From positions 1 through 32,142 of the forward strand of contig NZ_JANJUE010000169.1 of the NCBI RefSeq assembly GCF_024710765.1: a stretch of 32,142 bases of DNA, in the 5' to 3' direction. Each line of letters opens with the position of its first letter. Position 1 is the first letter of the stretch. This DNA comes from Pseudoxanthomonas sp. (lineage in GTDB: Bacteria; Pseudomonadota; Gammaproteobacteria; Xanthomonadales; Xanthomonadaceae). Positions 22,024 through 29,872 of this stretch are shown piece after piece. The position numbers were made by a program, and so were the translations under genes. The notes under the pieces are model-generated. The model was not told the DNA's origin and ran no database searches. It worked only from the letters and a program-made list of their open reading frames with translations.

Positions 22024-23493
22024 ATGCGCGGACACGGGCAGGCGGTGCGGACGAACAGGCGGCTCACGCGGCTGGCAGCCGCGCTGCTGTGTTCGCTGGC
22101 CCTGCCGGCGGTCGCGCAACAGCACAAGCCCACGGTGGAGGAACTGCAGCAGCGCCTGGAAGCGCTGGAACGCCGCCTCGGCGGCACGGCCGCGGCCGAT
22201 GCCGGCGACGGTGGCGGCGAGGTCGGCCTGGCGGATCTGGACCAGCGCCTGAGGGTACTGGAGCGGCGCCTGGAACTGCAGCAGGAGGAGCAGGTGGCCA
22301 AGGCCAAGGACGCGCCGGTCATCGCGATCAACGACAAGGGCGCCTCGTTCAAGTCGGCCGGCGGCGACTACGAGATCCGCCTGCGCGGACTGGTCCAGGG
22401 CGATGGCCGCTTCTTCCTCGACGACCACGCACCGGCCCAGAACGACACCTTCCTCCTGCGCACCGCGCGGCCGACCATCGAAGGCTCGCTGGGCAAGCTG
22501 GTGGGCTTCCGCTTGACGCCCGAGTTCGCCGGCGACAACGCCAGCATCGTCGACGCCTACGTCGATCTGCGTTTCAGTCCCGCGTACACGCTGCGGGTGG
22601 GCAAGTTCACCTCGCCGGTGGGACTGGAGCGGCTGCAATCCTCCTCGGCGCTGTCAGCGGTGGAACGTTCGCTGCCCAGCGAGCTGGCGCCCAACCGCGA
22701 CATCGGCGTGCAGCTGCAGGGTGAAGTGGCCGACGGACGCTTCAGCTACGCATTGGGCGTGTTCAACGGCACGGTGGATGGCCGTGACGCGGTCACCAGC
22801 AATCCCGACAATGAATTCGAGTATGCCGGCCGGGTGTTCTTCGAGCCCTTTCGCAACGATGCGAACGCATTGTCCGGCCTCGGCTTCGGACTGGGCGCAA
22901 GCATCGGTGACAAGCGCGGCGCGGGCAACAATTTCCTGCCGCGCTACCGCACGCCGGGACAGGTGCAGTTCTTCGCCTTCCGTTCGGCGGTGAACGCCGA
23001 CGGCGAGCACTTCCGGCTGTCGCCGCAGGCGTACTACTACCGCGGAAGGTTTGGATTGCTGGGCGAGTACATCCAGTCGCGCCAGGAGGTGGTGGTCGCC
23101 AGTGGCGCGAACGCGGGGCGGCAAGACACGCTGGAGAACACGGCCTGGCAGGCCACCGCGCAGTGGGTGCTGACCGGCGAGGACGCCGGCTATCGCGGCG
23201 TGGTGAAACCATCGCGGCCGTTCCGGCCGGGCGAGGAGGGTTGGGGTGCGTTCGAACTGATCGCCCGCTATGGCGCGCTCGACATCGACGACGACGCTTT
23301 CCCGCTGTTCGCCGACGCCGCGGCTTCGGCGCGCCAGGCACGCAACTGGACGCTCGGCCTGAACTGGTACCTCACCAGCAATCTCAAGCTGGTCTTCAAC
23401 TACCTGGACACCACCTTCAAGGGCGGCGCCACCAACGCCGCCGACCGCGAGGACGAGAAGGCGATCTTCTCGCGCCTGCAGGTGGCCTTCTGA
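22024..23493 (+). CDS. OprO/OprP-family outer-membrane porin
   Basis: 489 residues ending in the C-terminal phenylalanine ('LQVAF') typical of outer-membrane barrels. After a signal peptide (about residues 1-34, ending 'AVAQQ') comes a heptad-rich segment '[16 protein letters not shown]' and a second one at about 74-95, likely a trimeric coiled coil in the periplasm. The barrel follows: '[18 protein letters not shown]', '[18 protein letters not shown]', '[13 protein letters not shown]', '[17 protein letters not shown]' and '[18 protein letters not shown]'. This is the phosphate-selective porin family. Located 14 bases upstream of sbp on the same strand, it more likely serves sulfate or thiosulfate uptake here, but that is inference. 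ATG 22024 has only a weak ribosome-binding site. Confidence 0.92.
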   Translation: MRGHGQAVRTNRRLTRLAAALLCSLALPAVAQQHKPTVEELQQRLEALERRLGGTAAADAGDGGGEVGLADLDQRLRVLERRLELQQEEQVAKAKDAPVIAINDKGASFKSAGGDYEIRLRGLVQGDGRFFLDDHAPAQNDTFLLRTARPTIEGSLGKLVGFRLTPEFAGDNASIVDAYVDLRFSPAYTLRVGKFTSPVGLERLQSSSALSAVERSLPSELAPNRDIGVQLQGEVADGRFSYALGVFNGTVDGRDAVTSNPDNEFEYAGRVFFEPFRNDANALSGLGFGLGASIGDKRGAGNNFLPRYRTPGQVQFFAFRSAVNADGEHFRLSPQAYYYRGRFGLLGEYIQSRQEVVVASGANAGRQDTLENTAWQATAQWVLTGEDAGYRGVVKPSRPFRPGEEGWGAFELIARYGALDIDDDAFPLFADAAASARQARNWTLGLNWYLTSNLKLVFNYLDTTFKGGATNAADREDEKAIFSRLQVAF

Positions 23494-23507
23494 TTCCGGA
23501 GACTCCC

Positions 23508-24527
23508 ATGAAAAAGCATTCCCTGCGACGCCATCTGCGCACCCTGCTGATCGCCTTCGGACTGACCGTGGCCACCGCGGCCGGCGCGCGCGACGTGAAG
23601 TTGCTGAACGTTTCCTACGATCCCACCCGCGAGTTCTACCGCGAGTTCAATGCCGCCTTCGCCAGGGAGTGGCAGCAGAAGAAGGGCCAGAAGGTCGAGA
23701 TCGAGACCTCGCACGGCGGCTCCGGCAAGCAGGCCCGCGCGGTCATCGACGGCCTGGAGGCCGACGTGGTGACGCTGGCATTGGCCTACGACGTGGACTC
23801 CATCGCCCAGCGCTCACGCCTGTTCCCGGCCAATTGGCAGTCGCGTCTGCCCGAGAACAGCGCGCCGTACACATCCACCATCGTGTTCCTGGTGCGCAAG
23901 GGCAATCCCAAGAAGATCAAGGACTGGGCCGACCTGTTGAAGCCGGGCACGGCGGTGATCACGCCGAATCCGAAGACCTCCGGCGGCGCGCGCTGGAACT
24001 ACCTGGCCGCGTGGGCCTATGGCCTGAAGATCTTCAAGGGCGACGAGGCCAAGACCCGAAATTTCGTGCGCGCGCTGTTCCGCAACGTGCCGGTGCTGGA
24101 CACCGGTGCGCGCGGCGCCACCACCACCTTCGTCCAGCGTGGCATCGGCGACGTGCTGCTGGCGTGGGAGAACGAGGCGTTCCTGTCGATCGAGGAACTG
24201 GGGCCGGACAAGTTCGATATCGTCGTGCCGTCGCTGTCGATCCTGGCCGAACCGCCGGTGGCGCTGGTCGACCGGAACGTCGACAAGCACGGGACCCGCG
24301 AGGCCGCGCAGGCCTATCTGCAATTCCTGTATTCGCCGACCGGGCAGCGCCTGGCGGCCAAGCACTACTACCGCCCGCGCTATCCGCAGTACGCGGCGCC
24401 GGCCGACGTGGCGCGGTTTCCGAAGCTGGAACTGGTGACCATCGACAAGGTGTTCGGTTCCTGGGCCAAGGCACAGGCCACGCACTTCGCCGATGGCGGC
24501 GTGTTCGACCAGATCCAGGCGAAGTGA
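23508..24527 (+). CDS. sbp: Sulfate/thiosulfate ABC transporter, periplasmic binding protein
   Basis: 339 residues. The signal peptide is about residues 1-27, ending 'ATAAGA'. The mature start '[20 protein letters not shown]' is the hallmark of sulfate-binding proteins, and '[30 protein letters not shown]' and '[21 protein letters not shown]' complete the anion-binding site. The C-terminal '[23 protein letters not shown]' is also typical. It binds sulfate or thiosulfate in the periplasm and hands it to CysTWA. It begins 14 bases after the porin stop with a GGAG site, and cysT follows after 64 bases. Sbp and CysP cannot be told apart with certainty here. Confidence 0.95.
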   Translation: MKKHSLRRHLRTLLIAFGLTVATAAGARDVKLLNVSYDPTREFYREFNAAFAREWQQKKGQKVEIETSHGGSGKQARAVIDGLEADVVTLALAYDVDSIAQRSRLFPANWQSRLPENSAPYTSTIVFLVRKGNPKKIKDWADLLKPGTAVITPNPKTSGGARWNYLAAWAYGLKIFKGDEAKTRNFVRALFRNVPVLDTGARGATTTFVQRGIGDVLLAWENEAFLSIEELGPDKFDIVVPSLSILAEPPVALVDRNVDKHGTREAAQAYLQFLYSPTGQRLAAKHYYRPRYPQYAAPADVARFPKLELVTIDKVFGSWAKAQATHFADGGVFDQIQAK

Positions 24528-24591
24528 GCGGATGGCCGGGCATGCGTCAAGGCAGTTTTCGCGGCGCTCCGTTCGCACGTGGAGGCCATGA

Positions 24592-25452
24592 ATGGCCGCG
24601 GTGATTGACGCCCGGCCCGCGACGGGACGCCGCCGCCGGATCCTGCCCGGCTTCGGCCTCAGCCTCGGCTATACCCTGGCCTGGCTGGGCCTGATCGTGC
24701 TGATTCCGCTGGTGGGCGTGTTCGTCAAGGCAAGCGGCCTGGGGCTGGATGGATTGTGGCGGATCTGGACCGAGCCGCGCGTGCTGTCGGCGCTATGGGT
24801 GAGCTTTGGTACCGCACTGGCGGCGGCGGCGTTCAACGCGGTGATGGGGACGTGGGTGGCGTGGGTGTTCGTGCGCTATCGATTCCCGGGCAAGCGCCTG
24901 TTCGACGCGATGATCGATCTGCCGTTCGCGCTGCCGACCGCGGTGGCGGGCATCGCGCTGACCGCGCTGTATGGTCCGACCGGCTGGCTGGGGCGCTGGC
25001 TGGAGGCGGCGGGATTGAAAGTGGCGTACACCCCCCTGGGCATCACCGTGGCACTGGTGTTCATCGGCCTGCCGTTCGTGGTGCGAGTGGTGCAGCCGGT
25101 GCTGGCCGAGACCGAACGCGAACTCGAGGAAGCCGCCGCGACACTGGGCGCGAACCGCTGGCAGACCATCCGCCGGGTGGTGCTGCCCGGCCTGTGGCCG
25201 GCGGTGCTGGCCGGCTTCGCGCTGGCGTTCGCGCGCGGCGTGGGCGAGTACGGCTCGGTGATCTTCATTGCCGGCAATCTGCCCGGCGTATCCGAGATCG
25301 CGCCGCTGCTGATCACCATCAAGCTGGAGGAGTTCGATTACGCCGGCGCGACCGCAATCGCCGCGGCCATGCTGCTGCTGTCGTTCGTATTGCTGCTGGC
25401 GATCAACAGTCTGCAATCACGGCTGGCGCGGACCGCGCGGAGCCAGGGGTGA
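24592..25452 (+). CDS. cysT: Sulfate ABC transporter permease CysT (CysU)
   Basis: 286 residues with about six transmembrane segments. The inner-membrane permease pattern is present: '[18 protein letters not shown]'-like motif at '[20 protein letters not shown]', '[12 protein letters not shown]', the EAA loop '[20 protein letters not shown]' that contacts CysA, and '[18 protein letters not shown]'. Start ATG 24592 has GGAGG nearby; another ATG four bases upstream is out of frame. Its stop overlaps the GTG start of cysW (GTGA). It forms a heterodimeric channel with CysW. Confidence 0.95.
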   Translation: MAAVIDARPATGRRRRILPGFGLSLGYTLAWLGLIVLIPLVGVFVKASGLGLDGLWRIWTEPRVLSALWVSFGTALAAAAFNAVMGTWVAWVFVRYRFPGKRLFDAMIDLPFALPTAVAGIALTALYGPTGWLGRWLEAAGLKVAYTPLGITVALVFIGLPFVVRVVQPVLAETERELEEAAATLGANRWQTIRRVVLPGLWPAVLAGFALAFARGVGEYGSVIFIAGNLPGVSEIAPLLITIKLEEFDYAGATAIAAAMLLLSFVLLLAINSLQSRLARTARSQG

Positions 25453-26408
25453 GCGAGGCCATATCCGCCGTGATCCCGTTGCCGCACGATTCCCTGGCCG
25501 ATGTTCCCGGGCGCGCGGTGCGCCGGCCGCATTCGGCCATCACCGAACCGGGCTGGGCGCAGGCATTGCTGGTCGCCGGTGCGCTGGCCTTCCTGCTGGC
25601 GTTCCTGTTGCTGCCGCTGCTGCTGGTGTTCGTCGAAGCCCTGCGCGGCGGCTGGATCGCTTTCCTGACCGCCATCAGCGAACCGGACGCACTGGCGGCG
25701 ATCCGCCTGACCCTGCTGGTCACCGCGATCGTGGTGCCGCTGAACCTGGTGTTCGGCGTGGCGGCGGCGTGGGTGGTCAGCAAGCACGAATTCCCCGGCA
25801 AGCGCTGGCTGGTCACCCTGATCGATCTGCCGTTCGCGGTGTCACCGGTGGTGGCGGGCCTGATCTTCGTGCTCATCTTCGGCGCGCAGGGCTGGGCCTG
25901 GCCGCTCATCGACGAGGGCTGGCGTCTTTCGCTGCCGCTGCTGGGCGAAGTGACGCTGCAGTTGCCGAAGATCATCTTCGCGCTGCCGGGCATCGTGCTG
26001 GCGACGATCTTCGTCACCTTTCCCTTCATCGCCCGCGAGCTGATGCCCTTGATGGAGCAGCAGGGCACCGACGAGGAGCTGGCCGCGCTGAGCCTGGGCG
26101 CCAGCGGCTGGCAGGCGTTCTGGCGGGTGACCCTGCCGAATATCCGCTGGGCGCTGCTATACGGCGTGCTGCTGTGCAGCGCGCGCGCGATGGGCGAATT
26201 CGGTGCGGTGTCGGTGGTGTCCGGTCATATCCGCGGGCGCACCAACACGCTGCCGCTGCACGTGGAAATCCTCTACAACGAGTACGCCTACAGCGCCGCG
26301 TTCGCCGCCGCTTCGCTGCTGGCCTTGTCCGCGCTGCTGACGCTCGTCCTGAAGTCATACCTGGAATGGCGCCACGGCGAGGCGCTGGCCGCCAATCACC
26401 GGCATTGA
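25449..26408 (+). CDS. cysW: Sulfate ABC transporter permease CysW
   Basis: 319 residues with a cytoplasmic N-terminal extension of about 30 residues and about six transmembrane segments. Typical blocks are '[20 protein letters not shown]', '[20 protein letters not shown]', the EAA loop '[19 protein letters not shown]', and '[20 protein letters not shown]'. The start is GTG 25449, overlapping the cysT stop by three bases, with a GGAG-type site before it. The next ATG would fall far inside the protein, so the GTG is needed. It pairs with CysT. Confidence 0.94.
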   Translation: MSEAISAVIPLPHDSLADVPGRAVRRPHSAITEPGWAQALLVAGALAFLLAFLLLPLLLVFVEALRGGWIAFLTAISEPDALAAIRLTLLVTAIVVPLNLVFGVAAAWVVSKHEFPGKRWLVTLIDLPFAVSPVVAGLIFVLIFGAQGWAWPLIDEGWRLSLPLLGEVTLQLPKIIFALPGIVLATIFVTFPFIARELMPLMEQQGTDEELAALSLGASGWQAFWRVTLPNIRWALLYGVLLCSARAMGEFGAVSVVSGHIRGRTNTLPLHVEILYNEYAYSAAFAAASLLALSALLTLVLKSYLEWRHGEALAANHRH

Positions 26409-26417
26409 GGCAGAGTC

Positions 26418-27488
26418 ATGGGCATCACCATCGAACACGTGGGCAAGCAGTTCGGTAGCTACGCCGCGCTGGAGGACATCCAGTTGGAGGTGCGGCAGGG
26501 TGAACTGCTGGCCCTGCTGGGGCCCTCCGGTTCCGGCAAGACCACGCTGCTGCGGATCATCGCCGGCCTGGAACATGCCGATCGCGGACGGGTGCTGCTG
26601 GACGGCGAGGACGCGGCCGGCCTGAGCGTGCAGGCGCGCCGGGCCGGCTTCGTGTTCCAGCACTACGCACTGTTCCGCCATCTCGATGTCGCCGACAACA
26701 TCGCTTTCGGCCTGCGGGTGCGGCGCGGCGCGCAGCGCTGGCCGGAGGCGCGCATCCGCGCCCGCGTCGAGGAACTGCTGGCGCTGGTGCAGCTGGAAGG
26801 GCTGGCCGCGCGCTATCCGGCGCAGTTGTCCGGCGGACAGCGGCAGCGCGTGGCATTGGCGCGCGCGCTGGCGATCGAGCCGCGCGTGCTGCTGCTGGAC
26901 GAACCGTTTGGCGCGCTCGACGCGCAGGTTCGCCGGGATCTGCGCCGCTGGCTGCGCGAACTGCATGATCGCACCGGGTTGACCACCCTGTTCGTCACCC
27001 ACGACCAGGAAGAAGCGCTCGAACTGGCCGATCGGGTCGCGATCCTCAACGCCGGCCGGCTGGAACAGGTCGGCACACCGGCCGAGGTCTACGACGCGCC
27101 GGCCTCGCCCTTCATCTATTCCTTCGTGGGGGCGGTGAACCGGCTGCCGGCGCAGTGGCGCGGGGGAGAACTGCACGCCGAAGGCGGGGTGCTGCCGGCA
27201 CCCGGGCACGCGCGTGGCGATGGGGCGGCGGAGTTGTTCGTGCGTCCGGAAGATCTGCGCATCGACCCCACCGGGCTGGGCTGGCCGGCCACGGTGCTGT
27301 CGGGCCAGCGCAGCGGGCCGCGCGTGCGGCTACGTGCGCAATTGGCCGGCTCCAGGCAGGAAGTGGAGGTGGAATTGCCGGCCCATGGGCAGGCGCACGA
27401 GGCAGGACAGCCGGTGCATCTGGTGCCGGCGCGGTTCGGCTGGTTTCCGGTGCAGGCAGGCTGGGGGGAGGGCGCTGCGGGCACTTGA
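26418..27488 (+). CDS. cysA: Sulfate/thiosulfate import ATP-binding protein CysA
   Basis: 356 residues. ABC ATPase domain with Walker A 'GPSGSGKTT' (35-43), Q-loop '[10 protein letters not shown]' (79-88), signature 'LSGGQ' (137-141), Walker B 'LLLDEP' (158-163) and the switch histidine in '[16 protein letters not shown]'. From about 240 a C-terminal TOBE-like domain follows ('FVRPEDLRI'), as in CysA and other CUT1-type importers. It powers the CysT/CysW channel. It starts 9 bases after cysW and is the last gene of the sulfate block. Confidence 0.95.
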   Translation: MGITIEHVGKQFGSYAALEDIQLEVRQGELLALLGPSGSGKTTLLRIIAGLEHADRGRVLLDGEDAAGLSVQARRAGFVFQHYALFRHLDVADNIAFGLRVRRGAQRWPEARIRARVEELLALVQLEGLAARYPAQLSGGQRQRVALARALAIEPRVLLLDEPFGALDAQVRRDLRRWLRELHDRTGLTTLFVTHDQEEALELADRVAILNAGRLEQVGTPAEVYDAPASPFIYSFVGAVNRLPAQWRGGELHAEGGVLPAPGHARGDGAAELFVRPEDLRIDPTGLGWPATVLSGQRSGPRVRLRAQLAGSRQEVEVELPAHGQAHEAGQPVHLVPARFGWFPVQAGWGEGAAGT

Positions 27489-27521
27489 CGACGGCGATTG
27501 TTGCAGCGCAGTATCCGGCTA

Positions 27522-27537
27522 ACGGTTAAAAAACCGT
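27522..27537. repeat. Inverted repeat upstream of the TorF gene, proximal to cysA
   Basis: ACGGTT, loop AAAA, AACCGT, 33 bases after the cysA stop. It has no U-tract and looks more like an operator or a weak hairpin than a terminator. Confidence 0.4.
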
Positions 27538-27539
27538 AA

Positions 27540-27561
27540 ACACGTGGCGTGTCGCACGTGT
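27540..27561. promoter_or_regulatory. ACACGTG-N8-CACGTGT inverted repeat
   Basis: Two perfect 7-bp half-sites with CACGTG-like cores, centred about 75 bases upstream of the TorF ATG and 3 bases after another inverted repeat. The spacing of half-site centres is about 15 bases. It is a candidate operator for the downstream gene; the binding protein is not known. Confidence 0.45.
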
Positions 27562-27625
27562 CCAAGGTCGGAGTGGGACCGGCCTGCGCGATCCATCAGC
27601 CGATACCAACCTGGAGAGAGCCCGG

Positions 27626-28435
27626 ATGAAGCCAGTCAAGTTGTGCACCGCCGTTGCCGTCGCCCTGCTCGCGGCGGTTCCGTTCGTTTCGTTTGCGCAG
27701 GAGGCCGCGGCGGAAGCCGACGCCGAACCCGAATCCCCCGTCACCTGGTCGATCGCGGTCACCACCGATTACGTCTTCCGTGGCGTCTCCCAGACCGATG
27801 AAGGTCCGGCGTTCCAGCCGGGCCTGACCTATACCGCGCCATTCGGCCTGTACGTGGGCCTGTGGGGCTCCAACGTCGATTTCGGCGACGAGGATCCGGC
27901 CGCCGGCCTGCGCGGCCCGAACTTCGAGCTCGACGCCTTCGTCGGCTACAGCCATGACTTCAACGACAGCTGGAACCTTGATGTCAGCGCGGTCCGATAC
28001 ACCTATCACGGCGCCAGCTCCGGCGTGTCGAGCGGCGACTACAACGAGTACATCGCCAAGCTCACCTGGGCCGGTCCGGTGGAAATCTCCGGCATGCTCG
28101 CCTACGCGCCGGACTACGGCGACCTGACTCCGAAGGCGAAGGAGAGCTACGCCAACCTCGCCGCCGCCTACGACATCGGCGACAGCGGTTTCTCGGTTGG
28201 CGCTTCGGTTGGCTACACCACGGTCGATTACGGCGAGGAGTGGGTCGAGGGCGAGCGCTTCAACTACGGCGTGGAAGATTACTTCGACGGCGCGCTGACC
28301 TTGAACAAGACCTTCGGTCCGGCCACCGCCACCCTCGGCTACTACACCACGTTCGGCTCCGATGCCGATGTGCTGAAGGCCGATGGCGAGATCTACGACA
28401 ATCGTGTCGCGCTGACCATCAGCATCGGCAACTGA
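27626..28435 (+). CDS. TorF-family putative porin
   Basis: 269 residues with a signal peptide of about 24 residues ('LLAAVPFVSFAQ'). The mature part starts with an acidic Glu/Asp/Ala stretch and then the family signature 'TTDYVFRGVSQTDEGPAFQPG'. Beta-strand repeats follow ('GLYVGLWGSNVDFGDE', 'VGYSHDFNDSWNLDVSAVRYTYHG', 'GASVGYTTVDYG') up to 'RVALTISIGN'. Proteins of this kind are widespread predicted outer-membrane channels in proteobacteria with no firmly known substrate. A GGAGAGAG site precedes ATG 27626. It has its own upstream repeats and its own terminator, so it is probably regulated apart from the sulfate genes. Confidence 0.9.
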   Translation: MKPVKLCTAVAVALLAAVPFVSFAQEAAAEADAEPESPVTWSIAVTTDYVFRGVSQTDEGPAFQPGLTYTAPFGLYVGLWGSNVDFGDEDPAAGLRGPNFELDAFVGYSHDFNDSWNLDVSAVRYTYHGASSGVSSGDYNEYIAKLTWAGPVEISGMLAYAPDYGDLTPKAKESYANLAAAYDIGDSGFSVGASVGYTTVDYGEEWVEGERFNYGVEDYFDGALTLNKTFGPATATLGYYTTFGSDADVLKADGEIYDNRVALTISIGN

Positions 28436-28455
28436 GTTTGTCGCATGCGGAAAAG

Positions 28456-28490
28456 AAGAAGGGCGCCTCGCGGCGCCCTTCTTTCTTTTT
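28456..28490 (+). terminator. Intrinsic terminator of the TorF gene
   Basis: AAGAAGGGCGCC, loop TCGC, GGCGCCCTTCTT, then TCTTTTT: a 12-bp stem with U-tract, 20 bases after the TorF stop. Confidence 0.92.
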
Positions 28491-28572
28491 CGGTCACTTG
28501 GAATGCTGCGCGACGCTCGTCCGATGGCGTTCGGCGCGTGCGATGCATCCATGCCCCCATCCGCCTTCGGCA

Positions 28573-28623
28573 CCCCGTATCAGGTACGGGGCAGGCCCTT
28601 CCTTCCCCCGCGTTGCGGGGGAA
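28573..28623. repeat. Two adjacent hairpins, possible dispersed REP-like element
   Basis: CCCCGTA, loop TCAGG, TACGGGG (28573-28591), followed 11 bases later by TTCCCCCGC, loop GTT, GCGGGGGAA (28603-28623). The element ends 8 bases before the 3' end of tdh. Such paired GC-rich hairpins between convergent genes resemble dispersed intergenic repeats of Xanthomonadaceae genomes. It may also act as the tdh 3' end, although no U-run follows on the minus strand. No second copy is evident in this window. Confidence 0.4.
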
Positions 28624-28631
28624 CCGGCACA

Positions 28632-29666
28632 TCAGGTCCAGCTCAGCACGACCTTGCCGGCCTTGCCCGCTTCCATCAGATCGAAGCCCTTCTGGAAATC
28701 GTCGATCGGCAACTGGTGGGTCAGCACCTTGCCCAGCGGGAAACCGGACAGCACCAGCTGGGTCATCTTGTACCAGGTCTCGTACATCTTGCGGCCGTAG
28801 ATGCCCTGCACGGTCAGGCCCTTGAAGATGATCCGATCCCAGTCCACGCCGGCGCCCTTGGGCAGGATGCCGAGCAGGGCGATCTTGCCGCCGGGGTACA
28901 TGCAGTCGAGCATGTCGTTGAACGCGCGCGGGTTGCCGCTCATCTCCAGGCCCACGTCGAAGCCTTCCATGTGCAGATCGGCCATCACGTCCTTGAGCGA
29001 GGTGTTGGCGACGTTGACCACGCGGGTGGCGCCCATGTCGGCGGCCAGTTTCAGACGATAGTCGTTGACGTCGGTGACCACCACGTTGCGCGCGCCGATG
29101 TGCTTGCAGATGCCGGCGGCGATGATGCCGATCGGGCCGGCGCCGGTGATCAGCACGTCCTCGCCGATGACATCGAATTCCAGCGCGCAGTGCGCGGCGT
29201 TGCCGTAGGGGTCGAAGAAGGCGGCCAGTTCGCTGGGGATCTGGTCCGGGATCGGCCACAGGTTGCTGGCCGGCATCACCATGTATTCGGCGAAGGCGCC
29301 GTTGACGTTGACGCCGATGCCGACGGTGTTCGGGCACAGGTGCGGGCGTCCGCCACGGCAGTTGCGGCAGTGGCCGCAGACGATGTGGCCTTCGGCCGAG
29401 ACGCGTTGGCCGACTTCATAGCCGGTGACCGCCGAACCGAGCGCGGCGATCCGGCCGACGAACTCGTGGCCGATGGTCAGGCCCGGCTTGATGGTGCGCT
29501 GGCTCCATTCGTCCCACAGGTAGATGTGCAGGTCGGTGCCGCAGATGGCGGTCTTCTCGAGCTTGATCAGCACTTCGTTCGGGCCGGGCTGCGGCACCGG
29601 CACCTCTTCCAGCCAGATGCCCTTGGCCGCTTCGCGCTTGACCAGCGCCTTCATCATTTGCGTCAT
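28632..29666 (-). CDS. tdh: L-threonine 3-dehydrogenase
   Basis: 344 residues; from Met5 it aligns with the start of E. coli Tdh. It oxidises threonine with NAD to 2-amino-3-ketobutyrate, which Kbl then cleaves. The catalytic zinc site is '[11 protein letters not shown]' (Cys42) and 'GHEFVG' (His67, Glu68). The structural zinc cysteines are 97, 100, 103 and 111 in '[15 protein letters not shown]'. The Rossmann motif is '[14 protein letters not shown]'. '[14 protein letters not shown]' and the C-terminal '[22 protein letters not shown]' are near-identical to the family. ATG codons at 29666, 29657 and 29654 are all in frame; the first is given. A perfect TATAAT lies about 36 bases upstream. Confidence 0.97.
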   Translation of the reverse strand: MTQMMKALVKREAAKGIWLEEVPVPQPGPNEVLIKLEKTAICGTDLHIYLWDEWSQRTIKPGLTIGHEFVGRIAALGSAVTGYEVGQRVSAEGHIVCGHCRNCRGGRPHLCPNTVGIGVNVNGAFAEYMVMPASNLWPIPDQIPSELAAFFDPYGNAAHCALEFDVIGEDVLITGAGPIGIIAAGICKHIGARNVVVTDVNDYRLKLAADMGATRVVNVANTSLKDVMADLHMEGFDVGLEMSGNPRAFNDMLDCMYPGGKIALLGILPKGAGVDWDRIIFKGLTVQGIYGRKMYETWYKMTQLVLSGFPLGKVLTHQLPIDDFQKGFDLMEAGKAGKVVLSWT

Positions 29667-29701
29667 GGAATGTGTTCCGGACCGGGACGGTGAGGGCGCG
29701 G

Positions 29702-29707
29702 ATTATA
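29702..29707 (-). promoter_or_regulatory. -10 box of the tdh promoter
   Basis: Read on the minus strand the bases are TATAAT, a perfect sigma-70 -10, which would start tdh transcription about 28 bases before the ATG. The -35 is weak: TTACCA lies 20 bases upstream, longer than ideal, so an activator may be needed. Confidence 0.5.
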
Positions 29708-29835
29708 CGCGGGCGGCCGGAACCGTATGGTAAGCCGCGACGGGCGCGGCCTTTCGTTCCGGGCTCCGGAGCGGGTGCGGGCGGGCCGAGCCGATCTAGG
29801 CCGAAAGTCATGGTCGGCCAACCGGCCACGGCCGT

Positions 29836-29841
29836 TACAAT
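29836..29841 (+). promoter_or_regulatory. -10 box of the S46 peptidase promoter
   Basis: TACAAT, one mismatch from consensus, 31 bases upstream of the peptidase ATG, with a good AAGGGG ribosome-binding site between them. No recognisable -35 sits 16-18 bases upstream. Confidence 0.4.
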
Positions 29842-29872
29842 CTAACGTTCATTTTCCCAAGGGGATTCACCC

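Noticed and set aside
27522-27537. ACGGTT-AAAA-AACCGT as an intrinsic terminator of cysA
   Set aside because: The stem is short (6 bp) and no T-run follows; I list it as an inverted repeat instead.
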